Assembly (NCBI GenBank): GCA_037043015.1
Contig: CM073322.1
Location: 30,499,864 to 30,563,863, forward strand
DNA: 64,000 nucleotides
DNA from: Bryum argenteum
Lineage: Eukaryota; Streptophyta; Bryopsida; Bryales; Bryaceae
Direction: 5' to 3'
Shown here: positions 1 through 11,660 of the stretch, in pieces
How positions within the stretch are numbered: the stretch's first letter is position 1
How the letters are laid out: each line of letters opens with the position of its first letter
Translations under genes and position numbers: made by a program
Notes under the pieces: model-generated
Databases searched by the model: none
The model's input: the letters and a program-made list of their open reading frames with translations, nothing else
What the model was told of the DNA's origin: nothing

Positions 1-458
1 GGATGATACTTGCTTTCAACAAAGTTCTAGAATTAATCAAACTTTGATTGGCATCTTCATCGGGAGCATTCCATAAGATAAAGCTCCTTGAATTGTACAG
101 TCATGTGGTACACATGATAAACTTCTACTTTATCAACAGCCAAGCATGTCTTTATAAAAAAAATATTAGGCTCAATAGAAAGTATCCAATTGTTTGACAA
201 AAAATTATTCCTCGAGGCTTTCAATCTAAGATATTAGCCACCAGATCTTCTATCGTGTCTGCACATAATCTGAAATAAGATCCACTCAGTCATCAATTCC
301 TAATAAGCAGCCGCTCCTGTAAAAGAAACTACACGGAGTCTTTACATTATGATAGTCTTGAATCTGAAGATCTGCCACCACAGTTCTTGAAACACAGTTC
401 ACTCATGCGCAATTCTGTCGACGAAAACTGGTCTGGTGACGGTGGCTGCGTTCAGTTT
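1..458. other. No gene seen
   Basis: AT-rich sequence downstream of the minus-strand membrane-protein gene. It probably contains that gene's 3' untranslated region. I see no other coding or repeat signal. Confidence 0.5.
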
Positions 459-1547
459 CTACGGAATATCAGATTGGGCGTGAACGATGGAATTCGTTCT
501 GTCCGGACGAAGAACCCGGCGGATGATTTTCTGGTATGAGAATCGCACAAGAACAACAAGCTCCACACCCGCAGACCACACAGACGCCCCAGCACACGTG
601 CCCAGCACCAGACTAGAAACGGCATCCAAGCTGACCTCCGTCACATCTTCCACGAGCTCCAGGTACATGCCCACCATGAAGAGCGCCACAAACTGCAAGA
701 ACACCTTCTGCCATAGCCAGCTCGCCTCTTGTCCCTTCCCCAACCCCCAGATCCTCAGGTCCAGCACAAGGCAGTGCCGAATGAACGTGGATATCGACGC
801 ACCCAATGTCAAGTACACATACGTGACGGCTCCGTTGTACATCAGCTGCGACCTCCATGTCCGGAGCGGCGCGTGAGCTATCCCTTCCATGAGGGCGCTG
901 CCCACCAGTGCCAGCAACAGAATATGGCATGTATCAGCAAATGCCTCTTCCTTGTCCAGAGAACGTTGCTTACCCTCTCTTTTTTTGTACGTCCCCATGT
1001 TACACTTGGAGCCTAACACCAGGAGCACCAAGATCAGAATCGCCAGCGGTGCGATGACTGCTGCCCATGCTATTGTGCCCTTCAACATTGCTTTGTTCCA
1101 GAACCGGTACTTGTAAAGCTGTCGCAAGTCGGTAACATCGCAGTATAAGGTGTGCACGCTGTTCACCTGCTTCTCTAGTAGGTTGTTGAAACGCCAGTTA
1201 CGCCAGTAATACTGCAAGCGACCTTTGTCCACAATGCCGAGGTCGAAGTACGGCGCGGGTTGCAGTGCTCCGCCCTCCGGACCATAGGCGTAATTTGCGA
1301 GCTCGAACGTTGATGAGGCTCCATTCGGTTGGTACTCGCAACAATATTGGAATTTAACGTGTTTGATATCTTCAGGCCATAGACCGAACTTGGGTCGTAG
1401 AACTGATTCGTTGCGAAACTGTGAGCAGTCCGACATAGTGAAGGCGTACACAGGTAGCCCTGGAAGCGACTCCGGACCACTGCCGACGACGAAGTGCACC
1501 TGAATCGCAAGGCCGAGGCTCAGCCATGCGAACGCGGAGCGCCACAT
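459..1547 (-). CDS. Multi-pass membrane protein of unknown function with a secreted N-terminal domain
   Basis: This is a single open frame with no intron needed. The frame is open upstream to an ATG at 1625. I prefer the ATG at 1547 because it begins a good signal peptide (MWRSAFAWLSLGLAIQVHFVVGSG), giving 362 residues. Residues about 25-155 form a probable extracellular domain with Cys 41, 69, 70 and 136 and many aromatic residues. A strong membrane segment follows (about 157-180, rich in A, I, L and V), then a short basic loop and about four further hydrophobic stretches (near 206-222, 235-260, 278-300 and 308-336). The C-tail is basic. I do not recognise the family. A receptor-like or channel-like membrane protein would fit the topology, but no signature motif supports a specific role. 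The long open frame, sensible topology and GC-richer codons than the flanks argue that it is real. Confidence 0.6.
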   Translation of the reverse strand: MWRSAFAWLSLGLAIQVHFVVGSGPESLPGLPVYAFTMSDCSQFRNESVLRPKFGLWPEDIKHVKFQYCCEYQPNGASSTFELANYAYGPEGGALQPAPYFDLGIVDKGRLQYYWRNWRFNNLLEKQVNSVHTLYCDVTDLRQLYKYRFWNKAMLKGTIAWAAVIAPLAILILVLLVLGSKCNMGTYKKREGKQRSLDKEEAFADTCHILLLALVGSALMEGIAHAPLRTWRSQLMYNGAVTYVYLTLGASISTFIRHCLVLDLRIWGLGKGQEASWLWQKVFLQFVALFMVGMYLELVEDVTEVSLDAVSSLVLGTCAGASVWSAGVELVVLVRFSYQKIIRRVLRPDRTNSIVHAQSDIP

Positions 1548-1625
1548 CTTGACGAAAACGGATCCGTCCAAGTTTACAGCGGCTTCAAGCCCACAGTATG
1601 TGAATCTGATCCGTCTTAATCCCAC

Positions 1626-3080
1626 CTAATGAATCAGAATGAAGAACTCCATTCACCCCAACTCAAGACTGACAGAGCATTTCGAACGCCGATTTGCAAA
1701 GTACCCTGCATCTTTTATATACGTGAGCACTGGTTCCAAGAATTACTGCAAGGCAGTCTGCAATTTCGATGGAGCATTCATCACGAGTGAAGTCCACTTG
1801 TTACGAAGTCTACCGATTCTTTGATCCGACAGACATACCGAACCTATTACCGACGAGTCGAATATCCGGCCAGAATTTAAAATCTTACTCACACGTGGAG
1901 TTTTGATAATCAAGCATTGAATTCTTTTTAATATGCAAAAAGCTTAGCCCTTTACCAGGTCGCTCTTGCTATATATTTCAATATATAATGCAGTTCTCTT
2001 TCTTCGAAGTCTGTATCCCGACTATTCTTTATCGCAATATTCCATGACAAGTGCCGATTCAACGACTTCGAGGTTTTGAAATGCTACAGGGTACTATGGA
2101 CCAGTCACAATCCTATAATATTGAGAAGAGCTTCCTCTCAATCACTTATCAAATCTAGGTTGAATTCATTGAACTGTAGTTTGAATGATGTGCAAACCGC
2201 GTAACCTATGTCTTTCGCATCGTTTCTCAACAGTAACTTTCGTCGATGGTCAAAAGAAAAACAGTACTGAACCGACACTGATTGATATCTAGAAAGCATC
2301 TTGACCAAAGGTATCACCGACCAAGTAAACCCCTGTGACCCTCCCTTTGTCAATCAGTATCACGGTACATTAGCTCACTATTACTGCAATTATATAGTTT
2401 AGTACTGAATTTTACCGATGGTCGCACGTCAGTACTATCCTATGGCCTCATCAGTGAAGTGAGTGGATCAATGGGATGTTACTCTGATTGTTCCTCGCTA
2501 GCTGTACTGAAAAAAAAGTCCAGATTCTGCAAGCTTTCCCATAGTCTGGGGAAGGCCGGGTCATGATAGCGTTTTCCGACGCCAGACCGGGGTTCGTAAG
2601 GCGACTCCGGAGAATCAAAATGTCTGCACAAACCAAACCATTTGCTTCGACTTTGTCTCATCTGATGCCACTTTGCGGTGCCAGATCTACAGATTTCAGA
2701 ACCCTAGAACAAGATTTTCCTTTACAAATTACACGCCATAAATTCATAAATTTAACTCGTCTCGAATAGATTGTTGGACTTCACCTGAAAACTAGACATG
2801 AGTTGGAATTCAATCTAAACCATTTTGTTAAAAATGGACTTTAGATGAAGATGTTACGAGTCTTCAAAGTGTCGTTCTATCATCTATCATCTAATTTTGT
2901 ACATTCTAGCATTGTGCTTCTCTTGGGACATTACAACGATATTGCTTGGAATATAAAAGTCAGATTTGCAATCCAATTGTTGCCCACACCTTCACAAGAT
3001 ATCTGCTTCCAACAACAACTCGTGCACCTCGATCTGTCCGGCTGCCTCCAAGATCATAATGTAAAGGATACCGTTGGTGC
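1626..3080. other. Intergenic, no gene seen
   Basis: AT-rich sequence with only short, unconvincing open frames. It contains the likely upstream region of the membrane-protein gene. I see no repeat or RNA gene. Confidence 0.5.
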
Positions 3081-3973
3081 TTAACCCCTAACATTCCTTG
3101 AAGCCCGAAATGGTTTTTTGCGATTCCGGGCAGCCAAGATGAAGGGGTTAAAAGTAATATTTTTGCTAAAGAATTTTATCGGGTCCTCCTTATACTGCAA
3201 AGTGTATGTGGTAAAATCTGCAAAGTCAAATTCCAATTTTTGAATCTTCTAGGACGATCCTTGAATTGCAAGCCGAGATGGGGCAGCTCAAAAAAGTAAC
3301 TTTTTCATTTTTTTTTTTTTTTTTTGAAACATGATCAAAACTAAATCACTACTCAAATTTCAAGCGACTCAAGTCAAAAAGTTTACCAATTTTACATGGG
3401 CAGCCTCCAAAAATTTTAAAACCAATCTTCGCAATACCCAAAAAAACTTGGGAGACAAACTTTGGATGTGAAGATCTCTCAAATGGTAAACATCCAACGG
3501 TCAATTTTTTATAGAGTAATCAGGCATATTCTTAGAAACAAGATCTTACGGTTGAAAGTTTTAAAAAAGGAAAAGAAATTGGTTTACACCCCGCGAGCTT
3601 AGAGGTAGAGAATCGCAGTTTTGAGATTTCAATCTCCCAAATTTTTTTTGGAGGCTGCCCATGTAAAATTGGTAAACTTTTTTACTTGAGTCACTTTGAA
3701 ATTTGAGTAGTGATTCAGTAATGATCATGTTTCAAATTTTTTTTTTGAAAAAAGTTACTTTTTTGAGCTGCCCCATTTCGGCTCGCAACCCAAGGATCGT
3801 CCTAGAAGACTCAAAAATTGGAATTTGATTTTGCAAATTTTACCACATACACTTTGGAGTATAAGGAGGACCCTATAAAATTCTTAGGCGAAAATATTAC
3901 TTCTAACCCCTTCATCTAGGCTGTCCGGGATTGCAAAAACCCATTTCGGGCTTCAAGGAAAGTTAGGGGTTAA
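3081..3973. mobile_element. Fold-back MITE with TTAA flanks (piggyBac type)
   Basis: The element starts TTAA-CCCCTAACATTCCTTG at 3081 and ends with the inverted match ending AGGGG-TTAA at 3973. The two arms (about 3081-3420 and 3650-3973) are nearly complementary along their whole length, with small mismatches, so the 893-bp unit would fold into one long hairpin. TTAA is the hallmark target duplication of the piggyBac superfamily, and a broken piggyBac transposase lies 750 bp away. The central 230 bp is not palindromic and holds a tRNA-like stretch near 3598-3645. A degraded relative lies at about 37430-37876. Confidence 0.85.
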
Positions 3974-4717
3974 CATTAAACGCCTTTGGGTCGGAAAGGA
4001 GGCAGCTCGGAGAATCAAAACAACATAATGCGGGGATTGGACAGGCTGGCGAGGTGGGCGCGGAGCGTGAAAACGGTGCTCGAAACTGCGAGCGATTGTG
4101 TGCAGTAGCCGGCCGTGCAGGGACCGGCGAGGGTCGCAGGAACGGAGCCCGGCGGATGCTGCAGAGCCCGGGCACAAGGCCGTTATCGGGAACGGCCGGG
4201 GGGAACACGGCGGGGAAACGGCCTCCGACTATTGCACGACCGGGAACGCGAAGGATGCTGGTGACTCACCTGAATGCTGACAAAAGGCCCCGACTTCATT
4301 GGAGGGTAAATGCGGCTGACATGGTACAGGAGGTTCAGTTACGCTGTCCAGGGCTCCTTCTGCTGCTGGTAGTCCAGGGCTTGTTCTGCTGCTGGTAGTC
4401 TAGGGCTCGTTGTGCTGCTGGTAGTCAAGGGGCGATTTCGGAATTGTAGTCCATGGACATTTATGGTTGAACCATCGAGGGCATCGTATTTGACTCATAT
4501 AGAAATGCTATACCGAATTTGTTATACATTTAGAGCTCTAGTGTTATGTGATAATAAAGCCCATTCCAGTATCCAATAAAATCCACAATTCATACATATC
4601 ACACTTTTGAAATAAAATGAAATAAGAGATGTGTGTTATTTTGTTGATAAGAAAAAAAACAAAATATATATACATATTTTAGAAACATAAGAACATCAAT
4701 AAGAGAGGCTATTCAAA
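3974..4717. other. GC-rich then AT-rich spacer
   Basis: About 4010-4300 is strongly GC-rich but shows no recognisable protein. It is followed by a 26-bp tandem repeat and then AT-rich sequence up to the piggyBac relic. Immediately after the MITE the text reads TTAACATTAAACGCC, which resembles the CCCTTAAACGCCC ends of other TTAA elements in the window, so a second element may start here. Confidence 0.4.
4349..4426. repeat. Three tandem copies of a 26-bp unit
   Basis: Three head-to-tail copies (4349-4374, 4375-4400, 4401-4426) share the core CTGCTGCTGGTAGTC. They differ at a few bases near the start of each unit. Confidence 0.9.
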
Positions 4718-6040
4718 TCATGAGTGAAGGGTTACATAACACTCTCCTTGGCAAACGGCAGTATTGCATGTAGGGCAATACCATTGCCTTACCTTCTTGC
4801 AAATTACACATTGGCGCCGTTTTCGATCTTCATGGCCTTTTCAAGCTATGGTGTAATGTATTTTGCCGGGATTTGGCACCGCCGCCCCGGGTATGCATGT
4901 AAGTTTCAGCTTGGGCACCTCGGTCAATGAATTAGCACATTCAATATAAAAACTCAAATGTGACATAGGGTTAGAGTTTCTACTTACCATAGCTTGCTTG
5001 TACAAAATATATGCATTCAAAAACGATTGATCTAAGATGTGAAAAAAAATCTTATGCCACAATTTGTGGTCTCTCCTTTGCAAAGAATAATATCTACTCA
5101 ATTGGTCATGGACATCTACCCCTCTCATCCGCTCTTGAGAGCGTAATAAAACCGGGGAGGCCGGGATTTGGATATTCCCACCTACATGCCAACAGGTAAT
5201 GAACAAAGACTTGGAACTATTTACTGGACTACATGCCGTAGAAAGTAAACTTACCGGTTTATTATCATACCATGTAATTGCACACATTCTCCCGCTTGCA
5301 TGCACCCGATGCCAAAGTTGCCCCCAGGATCTCGCCGCCAGCAAGTTTGTAAGTGCTTGGGGCCACCCGATACGATTAGTCTTACATGTGCCGGTTGCAA
5401 AAATTCCACGTTCCAACAAAGTCCAAAATAAAGTAGGTGAGGTAAATAAATTATCGCAAGTAACTATGTGCCCCTTTACATTCTAAACCTCCCATGAGGT
5501 TTAGTACCACCCGGCCGCCGACGTTGCCCTCTTCGGTAGATTCATTAGCACTACAATAAATTTTTATTTTTTGTACGTATTTATTTTCACAATTAGCAAG
5601 GCACCAAATTTTTAACCCGTATTGTGTTGGTTTAGCCTTCATGTATTGACGGATTGGTGCGTAATTATCCGTGTATTTTACCATCATTTTGTCTACACAT
5701 ACATTTTGTTCTGGGTGGTAAAAAAGAGAACAAAGTCTATTATGCTCTTTTACTAATCACTCTGTTTTTGCTAACTTGTTGTAATTAGGACTTGTTTATC
5801 CGTTGTTACATTTCGGTTATTTACCAAATGTAAACACCTAAGAATTGCTTCAAATCTATTCCTTTTCATACATTTCGTTATAGCCTCCATTTGGAATAAA
5901 TCTTTAAACGATTTTGACCAATGCAATCTTATGTTAAATACTTTCTTGGTTCCCATGTACATCAAGACACCAAAAAAGGTAAGAAGCTCTTTTACCGTTA
6001 GCGGGATCCAATGTGGTCATTTGTCATCATTACAATTCTA
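4718..6040 (-). pseudogene. piggyBac-family transposase, decayed
   Basis: Minus-strand fragments match the DDE_Tnp_1_7 (piggyBac) transposase in order. They are: an N-terminal part (PLTVKELLTFFGVLMYMG, then FKDLFQMEAITKCMKRNRFE, about 6040-5771); a central part (RQYMKAKPTQYGLKIWCL, 5687-5451); a part with ERGIFATGTCKTNR and RMRGVDVHDQLSRYYSLQ (5419-4841), the GVD aspartate being the family's third catalytic residue; and a C-terminal Cys-rich zinc-binding tail (CVICKKVRQWYCPTC, then CQGEC) ending at 4718. Several stops and frame changes separate them, for example a TGA just before the zinc tail and a TGA in place of a likely Trp near 6015. The active enzyme would cut and paste DNA at TTAA sites. 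This copy cannot be functional. It was probably the source, or a relative of the source, for the TTAA MITEs here. Confidence 0.85.
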
Positions 6041-7884
6041 ACCGAAACATCATTAGGCCAAAAAAGTAAAAAAATAATCAAGAGGAGTTTTACATAAGGG
6101 TAAAGAATTTACCAACCCTTGTTGTGAGCCTAAATTCAAGTGACCCGGTTTTTAAGCCACAAGTTGGGCCGTGGGGATGGAGTACAAAACTAACTAGCCT
6201 TCCAAGCAATAGACATCACTTTCAAATACAAACATGCAATGCAAGACAACTTCAAGTAAAGGACATAAACATGCAAGGACTCCAATCTTCATGCAAGCAA
6301 GTGATTTCAACATTAACCCAAGTTCCAAAATCCACCCTAGGAGGCTCAAAAAGCTTCCAAGTGACCACCAAGGGCCTAGGGCTCAGTAAGGGAGTCCAAA
6401 TGGGCATAAAACCACCACAAGACCTTCAAAATCCACTAAGCCTAATCATGTCAGTACACACACATGGGTTGCAATTGATGAAAAAATCAACTATAACCCT
6501 TCTTCCTTCAACAAATGCAAACCAAGGCACCCACATATTCTAGTGCACAATCTAGCAATGCATTCAAACCATTCCAACATAAACAAAGAAATTCAAGAGT
6601 GATTTGGGCAGCGCTTCGGCGCTCGATCCCAATTCCCCAAATTTTAGCCTAAAATTCACAAATTCAGCTGTAAAAATGGGCAGCGCTTCCGCACTGCCCT
6701 TGCACACGGTAAACACTAACACACAACCATACAAAACAACAAATCAAGCAAAAGACACAACCATTCCAACAAAAACAAACACCAATAACAAGTGTAAAGC
6801 AACACTAAACTAAATCAAAGCAAGCGGTTTTTGGGCAATGGATTTTGCCATTTTCAAGATAAAGGTTCAAGTATCTACTGCCTCCAACATAAGCAATCTA
6901 GCAAAAAGAACAATGAACAAGTAGAACAAAAAGGAAGAAAGGGGCTCCCTCTCTATTGTCACCCTGTAAACCCTCCGTATTATCACGGGAGGGGACAGGG
7001 CATCGGTGAGCTGCTGTCGACTTCCCCGTGCCTGCGGCTCCCCCCCTGGTCGTTGATGGCTCGTCCTGCAATGCTACTGCTGCTGACTCACGCCGTCGCC
7101 CATCGGCGCTAGCTGCTCCAGCTGTGGTGCCAAGCTCCTGCTGATGTCGCTGGGCTCAGAGTCGCTCCTTTCAATGGCCAAAGTGCCGACCTTGTGCCAA
7201 TGCTGGTTCGGCTTCGACTGCCAGTAGTGACCTCCGGCGCTCTGCTGTCGGTGTGTTGCCGGTTGTCTGGCGTCGCTGCCGAGCTGCTGCTGACCTCCAC
7301 TCCGATCGCTACCGGCTCTCCTTCGCCGGCGTTGACCTCCACGCCGATGCTGCCCTTGAACTGGACCACCGTGCGTTGCTGGCGGGGTTGCCTGGCCCTC
7401 GTGCTGATCGTATCGGCCTTTGCCGATGGCGGCCGTCGATACTGCCAAACTGCCTCCGATTCCCTGCCTTCGGCGCTCGTCCTCGTGGTGCTTCGGCTGT
7501 TGAACTGCCGCTCCTCCGACTGCCGAGCTACTCCAATCCAAGTCTCCCCGCCGCTACCGAACCTGGTGCCGGCGACCTTCGGCGATGCTCTCCTACCGTC
7601 ATCCTGCTGTCCGTCTCCTGCTCAAATTGTCGTCGCTACCGTGGCGCTGTCGCCTCGTCGATCTCTCACTCCTCCACTTGGAAGAAGCGGACGCAGATCC
7701 TCCTTTCCAAACTCACGCGCGCCGGCCTCTTGGATCGCCGTTGTTGCCACCGATGGCTGATTTCCGTCGCTACTAGAGTTGTCTTGCCCGCCGCTTCGTC
7801 GAAGCTCGCGGTTGCGCTGCTCCAATAGGTCCAGCACTTCATCCACCAGACCGGCACAAAGCTAGTACGTTGAGGGAAGAAACA
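6041..7884. other. No supported gene; low-complexity then GC-rich tract
   Basis: 6100-6830 is rich in A and C and of low complexity. 6950-7860 is GC-rich with long open frames on both strands. On the minus strand a frame at 7846-7622 begins MDEVLDLLEQRNRELRR, a plausible coiled coil. It may be part of a gene or retroelement cut by the hAT insertion at 7893. The overlapping open frames in this GC-rich stretch have no recognisable domain. Confidence 0.35.
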
Positions 7885-7892
7885 GGCTCAAC
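7885..7892. repeat. Left target-site duplication of the hAT element
   Basis: The sequence GGCTCAAC lies directly left of the element and is repeated exactly at 15227-15234. An 8-bp duplication is diagnostic of hAT-superfamily insertion. Confidence 0.9.
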
Positions 7893-8370
7893 GAGGGTTG
7901 TCAGGACGACCGGACCAGGGGGCGACCGGTCGACCATGGTCCGGTCGTCCTCAGCCCCTAGGACCTGTCGGTGACATAACGGGTTTTTAATAATTTACCT
8001 GGGGTAAATTACCGTCCGACCGCACCCCCGTCCGATCCTTTGACTAGCCGACCGCACCCCCGTCCGACCGTTGCCCGGCCGACCGCACCCCCGTCCGACG
8101 CTTGGACCGGCCGACCGGTGGCGGGACCGGCGTTCCCTAGGCCGACCGGTGTGCGGACCGGCGAGGTCGGCCGCCGACCGGTTAGCGGACCGGCGAGGTC
8201 GGCCGCCGACCGGGGTGACGACCGTCGAGGTCGGCCGCTGACCGGGGTGACGACCGGCGAGGTCGGCCGCCGTCGCCGTGGCGGTCCGGGGGTCGGGCTG
8301 GCGGTCGCCGTGGCTGTCGGGGGTCGGACCGGCGGTCGGCAAGGCCGTCGGATCGGTCGGCGGTCGATCT

Positions 8371-8714
8371 GACTGCCTGCAGTGGCTCTTTAAACTTGAA
8401 ATGCCCCTAACTTAGTCAAAACTTATCCGAATCGAACATTTAAGATGTTTTTTGACATCTACAGAACATGTACATGCCAAAAAACATCTTAAACGTCCAA
8501 TTTGGATACGTTTTGACGAAGTTATAGACCTTTGAAGGTTTGACGGCCTTTGAAGGCCTATAACTTTAACAAAACTAATCCAAATTGTGCATTTAAGATG
8601 TTTTTTGGCATCTACATGTTTTGCAGATGTCAAAAAACATCTTAAATAAGCAATTCGGATAATTTTTGACGAAATTGTGGGCATTTGAAGTTTAAAGAGC
8701 CACTGCAGGCAATC
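8371..8714 (+). repeat. Palindromic module, copy 1
   Basis: The module starts GACTGCCTGCAGTGGCTCTT and ends with the complement. It is fold-back overall. It contains two smaller hairpins, each built from AAGATGTTTTTTGACATCT and its complement, so it is a hairpin holding hairpins. The open frames seen across it are by-products of the palindrome. Confidence 0.85.
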
Positions 8715-11320
8715 AGATCGACCTCCGACCGATGTGCCGACCGATTCAACGGCCGGCGACCGATTCGACGGCCACACCCGGTCGGCCCACCCAACCTTCT
8801 TCTTTCAATACCCCTTCTCTTCCTAACTTCCCTTCCTCCCTCCCCCTCCCAAATGCTTGACTTTCGTGACAAATGAAAGGATCGTTGAGACTTACTGTTT
8901 TAGGACGTACAATCTAACATATATAGGCCTAATTGGGAAATTTCTGATACTTGTATTAATAGTCAAAAGAATTTCCGAAAGATTCTCTTGCAAGAAGGAC
9001 CATATCCCTAAAGGAGAAGCTCTGGAGTGACCTCCAAGACGGCCATATCTCAAATCTGCGAACAAATCCAACCGTAGGATCTTGTTCATAACGGTTGAAT
9101 TAGTTTATGTCCAACGGTTGAATTTTTACTTTCTAGAAGTTTGGTGAGTTAGGAACCACATCCAATTTACTGAACCTCATTTGGAATCATAGATTGTTCA
9201 CAGCAAGCCTTCAAACACAAACGTGGCAAAGTTTTCTTAGTGCTAGAAAACTTACTATTAGGGGAAACTATTAGTATTCTTCTTGAGTTATTAGTAGCCT
9301 TTTTCTATTTTATCATATAACATATAATATTAGCCAATCATATCAAATTTCAAGTACTAATAATAGAAAGTGTCATTTCTATTGATTTTTAAAGTTTTAC
9401 CTTTTTTAGTTCATTACAAAATGAATATTTACTATTTTAAGAAATTCAACCGTATCGGTCTAATTTAAACATTAAAGTCTTCATATTGTTCTTAGAGAAA
9501 AACTTCATAAGGGTTAGGGAACTCACATTTCATAACACATCTAAGTTTTTATCCAAACCCCTCGGGCTTTTAGGGGTTAAATGCTCCCAACTCTCATATG
9601 TTAACTGAAAACATTATCAAAAGCATTAATAAGCTTTAAATGGTACTAAATGGATAGAAAATTAGTATTATATGAATCCTACGATACCACCAACTTGTAT
9701 ATTCAAATATCTATCTACTATCCCTCGTATTTTAAATCTTGTTCACAATCTCTTACTCTCAATTTTAATTTATTATTTTTCAATTTTAATGAACATATCA
9801 CCCCCCAAGATTTCTTAATCTTGGTCTTATTTTATTTAAATTGATATTTCTAAAGCTTGATTGATAACTAAATTTCACATATCAACTTAAAGTAAAAAAA
9901 TTCAATAATTAAATGGAAGCATTTAAAATCTTAATTTAAACCGTGAATAATTTTAAATTGTACTAAATGGATACTTTAACATACATATGTGGATAATATA
10001 CATTCTATTTTACTTTTGAGAAAGTTGGAAGTTAATGCAATCTAATAATTGTAATAAATTGTCAAATTGTCCAATAGGCACAAACATTTACTGGAACGTG
10101 GTTTACGTAGTCTATAATCTATAAAAAACCCAAAATACTATGTGGTCTACATATGAGAGATGGAGGTGATTTAGTAATTACGACTTGTGTGAATAAGGTA
10201 CAAAAGGGCATTAGTCACATTAGTCATAACCTACAAAAAATTAAATAGAATTGTGTCAGGTCCTTCTTGACATAGATGAGGAAGAAGAGGAGAAAATCCA
10301 GCCAAGATAGCAAATTAGATTTGTTTAATTCCTACTCTATCCCTACCTTGTGTTTTAATTTCAATCTACCAACGCTAGTATTTTAAATCTTGTCCGGCGA
10401 CCTCAACTTCTAATTTTGATTTATTGCCTTTCAATTTTAATTAACATGTAACCCTCCTATATAATGTAAATTTGTATGCTATTTTACTTAAAACTTTAAT
10501 TTCAAAAGTTTTTCTTCTTGCCTTAATTATCTTCTTAAATTCCCAATTTATTTAATTTTTTGAATTTGCAAGTATCTTCCTATTAAATATTAATGTTTTT
10601 TCTTTCCTTTGTAATTTACATCTACCGCCCCCTTCCCCCAAATTTCATTCCTTTGTTTCACTCTAACAACTTAATTTCGCACCACTCTCCAAAAACTAAA
10701 ATTAAAAACCCAAAAATGAAACTATTAAGTTCAATAGTTTATATGTATACCCATAAGTATACCCCTTAACCCCTAAAGGAGAGTTTGACCCGAATCGGGT
10801 CGATTTGCTTGAAAAAGATATGATGTTTTTTACAAAAACTGAAACTTTGACTCAATATATCTCAAGATCCGTACAGTGAAATCTAATAAAAATTGATGGG
10901 TAGACTAATTTAACCGTTATGAACAAGATCCTACGGTTGGATTTTCCAAAATCAAATTAAAAAAAAAAATTTGTTTGCGGATTTGAGATATGGCCGTCTT
11001 GGAGGTCACTCTGGAGCTTCTCCTTTAGGGATATGGTCCTTCTTGCAAGAGAATCTTTCGGACATTCTTTTGACTATTAATACAAGTATCAGAAATTTCC
11101 CAATTAGGCCTATATATGTTAGATTGTACGTCCTAAAACAGTAAGTCTCAACGATCCTTTCATTTGTCACGAAAGTCAAGCATTTGGGAGGGGAGGGAGG
11201 AAGGGAAGTTAGGAAGAGAAGGGGTATTGAAAGAAGAAGGTTGGGTGGGCCGACCGGGTGTGGCCGTCGAATCGGTCGCCGGCCGTTGAATCGGTCGGCA
11301 CATCGGTCGGAGGTCGATCT

Positions 11321-11660
11321 GATTGCCTGCAGTGGCTCTTTAAACTTCAAATGCCCACAATTTCGTCAAAAATTATCCGAATTGCTTATTTAAGATGTTT
11401 TTTGACATCTGCAAAACATGTAGATGCCAAAAAACATCTTAAATGCACAATTTGGATTAGTTTTGTTAAAGTTATAGGCCTTCAAAGGCCGTCAAACCTT
11501 CAAAGGTCTATAACTTCGTCAAAACGTATCCAAATTGGACGTTTAAGATGTTTTTTGGCATGTACATGTTCTGTAGATGTCAAAAAACATCTTAAATGTT
11601 CGATTCGGATAAGTTTTGACTAAGTTAGGGGCATTTCAAGTTTCTGCAGGCAGTCACATC
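11321..11660 (-). repeat. Palindromic module, copy 2 (inverted)
   Basis: This is the reverse complement of copy 1 with few differences. The terminal AAAGAGCCACTGC piece is missing on its right side. Confidence 0.85.

Noticed and set aside
3598-3645. Genuine tRNA gene in the centre of the MITE
   Set aside because: A and B boxes are too close and no acceptor stem or cloverleaf can be drawn. Kept only as a tRNA-like observation.
7194-7828. Overlapping 188- and 191-codon plus-strand open frames
   Set aside because: Leu/Ser/Pro/Arg-rich GC-driven frames in three frames at once, with no recognisable domain or splice support.
8412-8777. 121-codon open frame repeated at 11258-11623 and partly at 14339-14611
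   Set aside because: It is the palindromic module read in one frame and simply follows the repeat. It shows no protein signature.
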